Origin: Isoetes taiwanensis | Taxonomy: Eukaryota; Streptophyta; Lycopodiopsida; Isoetales; Isoetaceae | DNA: 64,000 nt | Assembly (NCBI GenBank): GCA_021234155.1 | Contig: JAJEKV010000177.1 | Location: 780,160-844,159 of the forward strand | Direction of reading: 5' to 3' | Part shown: in pieces, positions 45,357 through 54,480 of the stretch | Layout of the letters: every line of letters begins with the position of its first letter | Numbering within the stretch: the stretch's first letter is position 1 | The notes under the pieces: model-generated | Database searches by the model: none | The model's input: only the letters and a program-made list of their open reading frames with translations | Told to the model about the DNA's origin: nothing | Translations under genes and position numbers: made by a program

Positions 45357-46221
45357 CTAACCCTGTTCTGCTGGTAATATGTGTTGTACGCCCCACTTCG
45401 CCATGAAGGCGTTGTGTTCCCTTAGTTTCTTTTCCGATAGACCTTGAAGGGGTCTATCACATATGCCTCTCGAATATGGCGCTGGGCGCTTTGTTTCTGT
45501 CCCCGTCGGGTATGGTGGGGGCTTCGGCGCTTGCCCTGCCGCTGCTCGTGTCCGGGGGCCGCCGCTCATTGGCCGGGATCCTTCAAGAACCCGCCTCCTT
45601 GTTGAAGGGATTAAAGTCCTCATCCTCCAGAAAGCCATAGGGGAGGGTGGGGGGCTGGTTCATGTGGGTCTCTTGGATGATGACCTTGAGTGTGTGGGGC
45701 CTTCTTGAGTTTTCTTTTGGCCTCCCTCCACCTAACTTTCCTTCTTCACTCACATCCTCACGCTTTGGCTTCCTCCTCGTCCCTCTTCCTTTTCTTCTCT
45801 TCTCTCTTCTTCTCTCGGCGGCGTTCTTTCGCTTCATGCTTCTTTATCCACGCCGCTAGTTCCTCCTCTTCGGCTGGATCGAGTGTCGGCTCTCTCTGTT
45901 CTTCCTGCTCCTCGGCCACCCGATCTTGTTCCTCCTTCTTCTTCCTTTCCTCCTCTATTTCTTCAAAAACTTGCTGCATCACGTCTGGCTCCTCATTGTC
46001 GAGGACTTCTGTGCCCGCATTGGAGTGTGCATCCTCCTCAACTTCGGTCTCATCCCCTCCTTGGTTGGTGGTGTTGTCGGGATGCTCCTCGAACGATGCC
46101 CTTCACCCGATGAAGAATGGCCTCTTTGGTGAAAAAGGCGCTCCCGAAGCATTTCTTGGAGTATGGCGCTAGGAGTTGTGTCACCTGGAGGGACTCTAGC
46201 AGTTTGTTTCGTCCGGGCCAT
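45357..46221 (-). pseudogene. Accessory ORF A of the chromovirus, N-terminus identical to histone H3 residues 1-8
   Basis: The first ATG in its frame is at 46221, 104 bp downstream of a TATAAATA box, and reads MARTKQTARVPPGDTTPSAI. After the initiator Met this equals H3 A1-R8; residue 9 is Val, so K9 is missing. It is not a histone: no histone fold follows. The frame stops at 45979. A collinear second frame, entered near 46090, gives an acidic then highly charged segment (VFEEIEEERKKKEEQDRVAE, KERRREKKREEKKRKRDEEE) likely to form a coiled coil. A third stretch (LPYGFLEDEDFNPF) and a fourth (LSEKKLREHNAFMAKWGVQH) end at 45357. A Met-Ala start is normally trimmed, which would expose the H3-like end. 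A 15-codon upstream ORF (46282-46235) begins with another ATG, so start choice is uncertain. Confidence 0.55.
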
Positions 46222-46324
46222 GTTTGACAGCTCGTCAATCCGACGTCGGGCGCCCAAAAATCGCCTTAGCAAGGGGAGCCATTTTTCTAAGGAAGAACGA
46301 GAAATGGGGGGGGGGTTCTAGGTC

Positions 46325-46332
46325 TATTTATA
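46325..46332 (-). promoter_or_regulatory. TATA box of accessory ORF A
   Basis: The minus strand reads cctctataaatagacc. It lies 104 bp before the ATG at 46221, with the nearest hairpin repeat about 98 bp further upstream. Confidence 0.65.
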
Positions 46333-46429
46333 GAGGGGCAATTTTAGGTCAAATTTCAAACCTCTTTTGGGTCACCTAGAACACTTATTATCTTATTACA
46401 TGGCTAAATTTAGACATTTCTATCCTCAT

Positions 46430-46495
46430 GGTTCACGCTGCTGCCTGCACCAATAATGAAAGTTTCATTTTTGCTCCTGGCGCGACGTGTGAGAC
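46430..46495. repeat. 66-bp hairpin repeat, copy 3 (diverged left arm)
   Basis: Right arm ctcctggcgcgacgtgtgagac is intact and the loop gaaagtttcatttt is conserved. The left arm (gttcacgctgctgcctg) is altered at CG and CTG positions. Confidence 0.85.
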
Positions 46496-46640
46496 ATGGT
46501 GGATTTTGATGCTAAATTTTATACTTTCTAAGCATGTTTTTAGGAATGTAACATACTAATCTAGCTAGTTTTTAGCTTGAAATTCGAATTACCATGTTAC
46601 TTTTCTGAAATTCATCACTTTTCAAGGTGTTTTTTTTAAT

Positions 46641-46706
46641 GTTCACATCGCTAAGCCCAGCCCAAAATGAACTTTTCATTATTGGTCCTGGCGCGACGTG
46701 TGAGAC
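46641..46706. repeat. 66-bp hairpin repeat, copy 4 (diverged left arm)
   Basis: Right arm cctggcgcgacgtgtgagac is intact; the left arm reads gttcacatcgctaagcccag. It starts 211 bp from copy 3, both upstream of ORF A. Confidence 0.85.
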
Positions 46707-46897
46707 CATCCTACTTTTGAAGGTTTTGGCTCACTAATTTTAGTCTTTTTATGTTCTAATTCACTTAACTGTTACTAGCTTAGCATATCCTACAAAAATA
46801 AGAAATTTTTTTCCCATTTTTCGAGGTTTGAGGATCCTATCAAGTTAGTACTACCGGGAGCATGGTCAGTGCTTTGCTCTTGGTCTCCAAGAACATT

Positions 46898-46910
46898 GCT
46901 CTGATACCAC
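46898..46910 (-). promoter_or_regulatory. Primer-binding site for initiator tRNA-Met, chromovirus
   Basis: The minus strand reads gtggtatcagagc immediately inside the 5' LTR, the usual chromovirus primer. Confidence 0.95.
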
Positions 46911-48412
46911 TGTGACGTCCCCTACTTGTATACGGTGCACTCATCGTATACAAACAGGAGTTCATCCCCCATACCAGCTCCATGCCGATGTCAGGGGCCC
47001 TCCACATATCATCAGAATCGCATCGGGTTCCAAAGTGGGAAGAGTGAAGGGGTCATTTTACCCCGCCTCCCTCGGGGCCTATCTAGTCATGTAAGCGTAA
47101 ACATATATGTCAAGACACATAATCATCACATATCCACCTCGGCACGGGCACATCAATATCTGCATAGACAAAGATCAAAGACAATACAAGTGGATTCCTA
47201 CCCGTGGCCCGACTCTGTGGAATGACCGACAAGCTTGGGTCTCCGTGAGTTCATTGCACGGAATCATGACAATGGATTTGGCCGGGCATGAGAACATGGC
47301 ATAGGGTTGTCCACTCCATCCGCCTCTCCCAGTGCACACTTTGCAGTAGGTTGAAGAGTGTTGGGATCTGATCAGAAGCTCACGGATGCATAGCCAAAGG
47401 GGCTATTCCCCGGGTTGCATCTCCCGGGGCCGATGGGGCGTGTAGGGATCACTTCCACCGGGAGATCTCCATGCCGACTCAAGGTGACTAGAGGCCCACC
47501 GCCTCTTATTCAACTTAACCCACGTGAAAGTGAACCCCACTCCACGGGTGTCGAGCCCATGCCTTACCCACACTCGGTGGCAAGCCATTAGACCTAGTCT
47601 ACATTGATCCCCAGTAGACTTTACACACCGGAGGGATTGGTCAAGAGTCTAACACGAACCTCCTTCCTCGAGCGGGCCTGGCCCCTTCACCCACAACCTG
47701 TGTGGTTCTTGTACACGTAGTAAATCTAGTAATGCACTAAGAGGGACTAGCTAGGAGCATCAACTACTAAGCTTTAAGTCTCTACCCCCTTCCCAATACA
47801 ATGAGTCCACGTAATTCCATCCGCCTATCACATCATCATAGAACTAAAGAATAAGAACCAATCTATATCATAGAGTTAGGTTCTTTAGTTAGGGTCAACT
47901 GGGACCGCTTGGTTATTAAGGGTAATTTAATAGGCTAAACCTATTGGTTCGATGGTCGGAATACGGTTTAGGCTATTAAATTGACTAAATACCTGATCCC
48001 CGGTTCTCCTCTTGATCCGGCGCCCATGTCGCCGCTTCTCGCTTTGGGGATACGGGAAGGCTTAAATCGACGAGCTAGGTGCACCCGGACAAACCTTGGG
48101 AGTTGGATTTGACTCCTCAAAGCCAAACCGGAGCTCGTAAGGTTCGTGGACGGAAAAAGGGAAGAATTAGGGTTTGGTTACCTTACATAGGCTCTCAGAT
48201 AGGTTTAGGGTTTCCATGACCCTTGGTCTGCCTTTAATGGGTTAAAGGTTTAAAGTGCGCACATTGCTAAGTGTGCGCACCCTTGCAAGTTGCCCCCTAG
48301 GGCGCCTTTGCTTGGTTACATGTCGGCGTACACGTCGTTTGAAATGGCATGTACGTGTGACGGTGCAGTACGGTATACGTCTTGAGACTGTATATCGTAC
48401 TGGAACGTCACA
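46911..48412 (-). repeat. Chromovirus 5' LTR
   Basis: 1502 bp, tgtgacgtcccc to ggaacgtcaca. It carries the empty site of the MITE (gctttaagtct at about 47770-47780). Confidence 0.93.
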
Positions 48413-48558
48413 GAACGGATGGGCTGGTAATCTACTTTCCCTGCTCCATTTACCGTTAGCAGCACCAGTGCTAAGAATTCCAATCACATGTAGTGTCAGG
48501 AAATTATCAGGGTACAGCAGCTTGTGGACGGTTACTTTGATCACAACTCCTATGGAAT

Positions 48559-50940
48559 GTGGAGGAGCATTCCCTACCATCTGATGTGCCGATGATCGTC
48601 GTGGTTTGTTGCATTCCCACCGGACGATTTTCTGACTTTGTTGCCGGTGAGCAAGTTTTCAGAGATTCCCCTTGTAATTTCTACCTGAGAAGTAGTGCAT
48701 CCCAGCAACATCTAAAACATCCAACTAAGGACTCATATCTATCAATAAAAAGGCATGGCATGCAGGCTTATTCAATATGCAATGTGATACGTCGTTTAAG
48801 ACTAATCCTATGAACCCGGCCAGGTATTGGTGTACTTACGGCCTCAGGACTACTCAACAAACACTCACTTCGTTGAAAGCAATCGTCCAGGTTTCGGTAG
48901 ACGCCGAAGAAGGGTTGAAAGAGGGGGGAGTGTTCGCAGGGGCTGTCGATGCCACTTCGCAGTTCGCCAATTCTATTTCATGCCCAAATGCTCTAAGATC
49001 ACGTATTATTAGTTCGATCATGTTAATCTGCGCGGTGAGGTGGCTCACGACAAGGCACTTGACCCACAAAAGGGCATGAGGTTCAGGTTTGCACCGTGGA
49101 TCTCCAAGGAGGAGAAGGAATGGATTTGTCAAGAACTTTTGCCGTACCACATCCCCTGCAGTGTGTTGAACATGCACGAGGAGAGCTGGAACCTGAAATG
49201 CTCCGTGGAAGGAAAAGAAATCTTGAACAGGGATGATATGTTGTACATGTCAGATATCTACAATGTTCACAAGTCCGTTGTGCGTGACACTTGGAAATTA
49301 CACGAGGACCTGCCTACTAGCATCCATATGTGGGCTCGCTTAAATGCGGATAGTATCTTCGCCTATCAACAAGGAGCCTTATTCCAGCTAGGTGTGATGA
49401 CGCAACAAGCCTTGATCCGGTTTGGAAGGACAGAGCGATATGTATGGACTCTACTTTCAAGACAAATGGCAAAAGGTAATCCTCGGGCAGCGTTCGTAAA
49501 ATTACCTCAGCTCTTAGTAATTCCACGTTGACACCCCCTAATTACTTTGCAAGGTATTATCTCTTCACCCCTAATCGCGTTTGATGACCATTACAATGGG
49601 ATGCCGATTCCTTGAGTTATTACCAACAGCCAAACCGAGAGTGCAATATCACAGTGGCTCGTAGCATTGAGGGATGTAGTCCACCTCCATGATCCAGCTT
49701 GGTGACCGTCGTGCTTCATTACAGACGATGCCGATGCCGAAATCAAAGCTTGTGAGATGGTGATGAACTGCCCCATTGCTTGAAGTGGAAATCAGGATCT
49801 CACAAATTGTGTTCGATGTTGGTTTTGTTTGTTTTATGTTGCATTGTAGGTGTTTCCCGGAGTGTCTGTTCAAATTTGCATCCGGCACGGGAGGAGAGCC
49901 TGGTTAAAATGGTTGTCGAGGAACGTGAGGGAAAAGGAGGTCAGAAATAAGATGTTCACCGAGCTCGGAGCAATTATGTATGGGATAGGCAGTCCGCACG
50001 TGGGCTTACATGCTGGTCAGGACGAAGCAGTCTTGGGCAGTGTAGAAAGGGGAAAGCTGGGGGACAATCACTAGGGGGGGCGTGTACGCAGAAGCTTGCA
50101 GAATTGAAGCTACACAGAAGCTGGACGCATTCAGAAATAAGTATGGCACGAGGTTTCCTAAGTTGAAGGCTTACATGAGCAAGGAATGGACAAGAAGTAT
50201 ATGTCAGTGGATCTTGGCATTTAGAGTGTACCATCACTCGAACCAGGAGACGGGCGCAGCTATTGAGGCATATCACTATGCCCTCAAAAGGCGTCTAGGC
50301 ATTTCAAAGTCTCAGTTGAGGGATAGAAGGATCGACTCGCTTCTTCACATTCTAGTGAATGACGTGGAGACACACTTGGCCTACACAAGGTGAGTTCTTA
50401 TTTCATTGTTCCATTGTTTCTTGCTTCCAAGGTAAAATATACAAAAAACCATTGCCATAAGAAATCACACGAAACAAGGGTTTAGGGTATAAAGGCGAGA
50501 GCATATGAACATTTCAATTACCTGAAGCTCACAGGGATGTAGAGGAAACAAGCATCTGCTAGTGTCCAACTGGCATTAGCGAACGGAGAATATGGGATAA
50601 TCTTTGAGAATTGACCATATGCTCCTTGACATCCCTGCTTGCTACCAGTGAGAAAAAGACTGAATACAAGTGGATAAATGAGTACATGGTGACACCTTCT
50701 CTGAATTGGAATAGAGTGAATTACAACCCTGCAGTCAGTGCCCAATATTCAACACGTGATCAAACTATTGAAGCATATGAAAAAATGGATAGTGGGCACT
50801 CAGAACAAATACGATCCGATGCATTCGGGCATTAGTGCAGCAGTCCTCATAAGAGGTCGCCCGAAACTGTGGCAAAGGATTTGGCATCCGCTTCACATAC
50901 ATGGAACTCAGCATCTGATGCGGACCTGCCCACCTTCAGA
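48559..50940 (+). pseudogene. MULE transposase (MuDR-like), broken by a few stops
   Basis: DDE-type enzyme that excises and inserts the MULE. An N-terminal zinc finger of the WRKY/GCM1 type is seen at about 48941-49048 (GCRCHFAVRQFYFMPKCSK, then DHVNLRGEVAH), interrupted by a TAG at 49010-49012. A 163-codon open stretch follows (49040-49531). The catalytic region shows AFDDHYNGMPI, the second Asp in CFITDDADAEIKACE (49724-49729), VFPGVSVQICIRHGRRAWLK with the conserved C-x2-H, and the Glu in TGAAIEAYHYALKRR (50265-50267). TGA codons sit at 49613 and 49703 where Trp is expected. The first Asp falls in a damaged stretch at about 49530-49575. An intron is likely at 49760-49849 (GT-AG), and another donor at 50390 (gtgagt). 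No SWIM zinc finger was found. The start is uncertain. Confidence 0.82.
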
Positions 50941-51030
50941 ATAGGGCTCGTCACCATGACCGGATAGCTGATTGAATTGTTGTCGGGCCACATACCCGAC
51001 TTCAAACCCCGTTGGTAGCTATAGACGGAA

Positions 51031-52140
51031 TCAAAGAAGGCAGGCAACAAAACTGTAGTTGTAAGGTATTGAGATGATAGTGTGAACCACCATTGCTTGC
51101 GAAGGAGGGGACATGACATCGTGTCCACTATCGGCTTCAGGAGCAACTTCGGCAGCCAAAAGAGAAGTAGTGGCATACACAATGTAGTTCGGGGCCATCT
51201 GTGCTGCATGTTTTGTGCCCGTAGAAATCATCCTGGGCGTGGGGGGCACGGGTTTCTCCACAAGTTCATCTTTTCCAGGTGTCACAAGCGACATCTTCCC
51301 CCCGTCAACATTTGGAGACGGGTCTTGATTTAGTAGTGGTGATTGACCAAAGTTTCTCCTTATCCGTTCCTTTTTTTCTTCCATCCGGTTTTCCAACATC
51401 TTCAGTTTCTTATTTCTTTTAATCTCAACCTATCGCTCTATCCAAAGTTCCCTGTCCTCCGGGGCCAGGAATCCGTTGTCTATCTGATCCCCAACAGTTT
51501 TCTCAGCCCTTTTCTTGGCCATCTGCAATTTCCTACTCATGTTGTGGTTTATCTTGTACTCAGCATTGCAGGCCTTCACATAAACAATGGTGTCATAACA
51601 CCTTTTCCTCTTGGGCGGTAAGCCCCAAGGTTTGGCCTGCACCGTTTTTGGCGCTTGTGGAACCTACCAATTAGTGCAGCTGTGCTTTTTCCAGCGGTAG
51701 TTTTCCAAATCGCCTCTCTTCACCCAAGCGCCAGTGCAGTCACCAATTTTGCATAGCCATTTGTTCAGCGTGGTGTCATGAACGTACTCCATCTCTTCAA
51801 TCTGTTCTGTGGGCTCACCTATGTGACCACACACCTCAACGCCCACTGCGAATACTGACCCATCCCCCCTCAGATCCAGGGGCGTCCACAACTGAGAACT
51901 CGAATCATGCAAATCTCTTCGGGGCCTCGACTGCTCCAAAAGGCCACTGCCTCTCTGCTTCCTTTGGTAGATTGGAGATTCCACCTCTACGTCTGACTTT
52001 CCATCAAAATCGTCGTACATAATTCTGCCCATCTGAGTCCCAAGATTATTCGGATCTGTGTGTGGGCAGCTGGAGGTTTTGAAATTCTCGTTTATGCTAG
52101 TATTGAAGCTATGGTGGTCATCTCTATTGGCTTTTGCCAT
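51031..52140 (-). pseudogene. MULE accessory gene, convergent to the transposase, 370 codons with two in-frame TAG
   Basis: Function unknown. It begins MAKANRDDHHSFNTSINENF at 52140. One uninterrupted reading phase continues to 51031 except for two TAG codons, at 51664-51666 and 51430-51432; both are one C-to-T change from CAG. Downstream segments are charged and Lys-rich (LPPKRKRCYDTIVYVKACNA, NMSRKLQMAKKRAEKTV, LKMLENRMEEKKERIRRNFG), which suggests a coiled coil or DNA-binding region. A Cys/Trp-rich piece (WLCKIGDCTGAWVKRGDLEN) lies before the first TAG. The gene points towards the transposase 3' end, like mudrB in maize MuDR, but I see no sequence similarity to claim. It could also be a captured host gene. 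Confidence 0.6.
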
Positions 52141-52998
52141 TACTTAAGTCTGGGACTACGGAAAAAAAATCTAAAGAGGATTCGAGCAAAAAAGTGAGAT
52201 GTTTCTGACCTTGTAACCGAGTTCTGATCAAGGCGCCAGACAATTGGAAGATCAGTCCAACAAGCGAGGAAGATCGATCTAAAGGAAGGCGGTTCTATGA
52301 GATGGGAAACTGGAAAAAAAGAATGAGAAGAAGCACGACGAAATGACCCTAATGGCGGAACTGGGGTGCTAACCCTAACACCGGAATCCACATAGCACGT
52401 GGCGAAGCATCAATGGTTCATCAGCATCTATCGGATTGCTGGCGACACGTGTACTCGCAATAATGGTCGAAAGGATAAGACAACATACGGTGACAAATAC
52501 GCCCACATGGGATCATTTTTCAAGGAGGACCGTTGATCGTTGTATGCCAAAAATGGCGGCTAGGATGCACCATTCCAAAATCCAACGTGGCAAGTCCCCG
52601 TTCTGCAACTGGAGCATCAATAGTGTGATGTTACAGGGCGCGAGTTGGGCTTCTGCGCGATTTGCAACAACACCCACACAACAAGGGGAACAACAACAAA
52701 GAATATTAGAATATTTGATTGGTTTTACAAACAACGTTAAACAAATTGGCAGCTATATTTCATTCTAAAAAGTAGATAGTGGTTACAACATAGTCGTCCA
52801 GTGAGGCAAAAAACAGGCATAGCATTGCAAAACCTTCATGATAGAATTGAACACAATGTTAAAAATCGATGTCTTGGTCCACTGCAATTAAGCAGGGACG
52901 ACTTCGGTTGACTTGCTAGTGCCATTTTCTACTATCTCTCCATCCAATGCAGCTTCATCCCACAGTTGGCATTTTCTGCATTTTAAGTTTGGAAAAAC
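52141..52998. other. MULE interior between the two minus-strand ORFs
   Basis: No motif is recognised. A plus-strand open frame at 52436-52768 has no supporting feature. It could be an intron or promoter of the gene at 52140-51031. Confidence 0.45.
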
Positions 52999-53462
52999 TC
53001 AGATTCGGAAGAGCTTGTACAGGAATCGTTGCTCAAAAAAACCTAAGTGGATCTCGGGAAGCGAGAGAATGTCGTCAAACCACTTCCTCTTCGAGAGGGC
53101 GCATTCGTCTGAATACTTCATGTTCCTGGGATCCAACTGCTGCTTCTCATACGACACTAAACCATCTGGCGACTTAGGAGGGGAGTCGTCCAATACAGAG
53201 GAAATGTCATCTTGGTCGGCCACCGTAACACCGGCGCTCTCTGGGTACTGTTTGCATCAGCACTCATGCTTCCATCGAAAGAGAGAGATGCAGAGCTGGG
53301 GGCGGAGTTGTTAGCCGATCCCATTCCTATATCCTCAGCCAATGTGAGGTAAAAGCTTCCGTCACCGCCCACCAATGTAAGTTGGAGCGGGAAAGGATGC
53401 CATACCATTGGTTTCACTGTCATCACACACGATTCACCTAAACCAATCAACATGCAGTCCAT
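52999..53462 (-). pseudogene. MULE minus-strand ORF next to the right inverted repeat
   Basis: Not recognised. ATG at 53462 begins MDCMLIGLGESCVMTVKPMV and runs through GGDGSFYLTLAEDIGMGSAN. Near 53240, beside a cagtacccag sequence, the sense continues in another frame (ADQDDISSVLDDSPPKSPDG, LSKRKWFDDILSLPEIHLGF) to 52999. The composition is that of an ordinary soluble protein. It starts about 65 bp inside the right inverted repeat, so its promoter may lie in the repeat, as in MuDR. It may be an upstream exon of the gene at 52140-51031. Confidence 0.45.
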
Positions 53463-53524
53463 AATACCGATTCCAGTGCCGGCCGACCACCTTAACGTAG
53501 GGGTTTATCACGGAGCCCCACGTC

Positions 53525-54406
53525 AATGGCCGTGATCATCAGCTGGGGTCGTCTGTCGGTATCACCCCTTGCGTGATTCCGGGGCCCGATGCCACCAGAT
53601 AGGATTGCTACCTTGGTCCTAGAAGCCGGGATCGACCACCGAGTGGGCAGCCCGCCAGAATCAACCTTACGTGATTCTGACGATAAAGCCAGGCGCCAAG
53701 AGTGCGACATCTGTCCTGCAAGCGGAGATCGCCGTCCGCTTAGGCTGCCCACAGGAATCCCCCCGGAACCACATATTTCTCTTGCTCTCGTTGTGCGGAT
53801 ACAGTGCTCCGAAATCACAGCTACATGATTCCGGACCGTGCGGTTGATAGGCAGGATGTGGCACCAGATATTCGGCGGCCAAGATTGCCTATTGGTGCTC
53901 TACCCCGGAATCCACGATGCTGGGACCCGGCGGGAAGTGGCGCGGGGGCGAGATGCCATGCCCCGGGAAAGTCGTGGAAACATACCGGATCATGGGCACC
54001 GCATGGACGGTGGAGATGCTGGGCCGTGTTGGCAATCCCGATCTGGTCAGCAGTTCCTAGACCGTTGTCTGGTACAGACTGACAACGATGCCACATCATC
54101 CAGGTTCGGTTAAGAAGCAGCCACCGGCGGCTGGAATCCCCCGTTTCGGTATCCTGGCAGAAGGGCTCTCCGGTTTGTGCTCCCAAGAGCGGGAATGCCT
54201 CGAGAGGATTCTGGAGGGGGGCAAACCAATAGCTGAGATCCGCAGCAGCAGGTGACGCCTCGGATCCTCTGGACCAGCCTGATAGTGGTCAAGGTTGCCA
54301 CCAACGGACTAACGCAAACGAATCCCGTGGAGAACAGCGAGGGATCCCGAAATCCGGTTTATTTTGCTCCGAAATCTACCAAGCTGGGATATAATTATCT
54401 TGACCC
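53525..54406 (-). repeat. MULE right terminal inverted repeat
   Basis: About 880 bp. It is collinear (inverted) with 33800-34350 but includes an additional segment of about 390 bp (roughly 53950-54340) that the left end lacks. The inner limit is approximate. Confidence 0.85.
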
Positions 54407-54480
54407 ATCAATGAATAACTCAAATAATCAGGGGGAGAGAGGACACACTTGTTTGATATCATTTGCTCTCCCCCAAATCT
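54407..54480 (-). pseudogene. Displaced RT block of the second LINE relic
   Basis: The minus strand reads NDIKQVCPLSP, a stop, LFELFID, the block that precedes the YADD region in non-LTR RT. Its partner begins at 33799 on the other side of the MULE. Sequence similarity ends at about 54480. Confidence 0.75.

Larger units (their letters stand above)
34642..48412 (-). mobile_element. Ty3/gypsy chromovirus with accessory region upstream of gag
   Basis: 13,771 bp coding on the minus strand. LTRs of about 1.5 kb begin tgtgacgtcccc and end ggaacgtcaca. The 5-bp target gaacg flanks both sides (34637-34641 and 48413-48417). The primer-binding site is for initiator tRNA-Met; order is 5' LTR, accessory ORF A, accessory ORF B, gag, protease, RT, RNase H, integrase with chromodomain, 3' LTR. 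The 3' LTR is lengthened by an 871-bp MITE. Coding regions carry many frame breaks, worst between 40.2 and 42.4 kb. Confidence 0.93.
33800..54406. mobile_element. Mutator-like (MULE) DNA transposon carrying a nested chromovirus
   Basis: Terminal inverted repeats begin gggtaaagataattata at the left and gggtcaagataattata (inverted) at the right. A perfect 9-bp duplication atcaatgaa lies outside (33791-33799 and 54407-54415); 9 bp is the hallmark of the Mutator superfamily. The span is 20,607 bp, of which 13,776 is a later chromovirus insertion with its duplicated target, leaving about 6.8 kb of MULE. It holds a transposase gene on the plus strand (48.6-50.9 kb) and convergent genes on the minus strand (53.5-51.0 kb). 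The insertion site is a LINE RT domain whose two halves lie on either side. Confidence 0.92.

Noticed and set aside
45690-46172. 160-codon Ser/Phe-rich plus-strand frame opposite accessory ORF A
   Set aside because: It mirrors the Glu/Lys/Arg codons of the minus strand; the TATA box, ATG and charged coil all support the minus strand.
46195-46221. A histone H3 gene or H3 pseudogene
   Set aside because: Only residues 1-8 match; the sequence after them has no H3 core or histone fold.
44567-46706. CRISPR-like array of spaced repeats
   Set aside because: Four copies in two pairs with AT-rich 135-145 bp gaps and a long interval between the pairs, in plant retroelement DNA; no cas genes.
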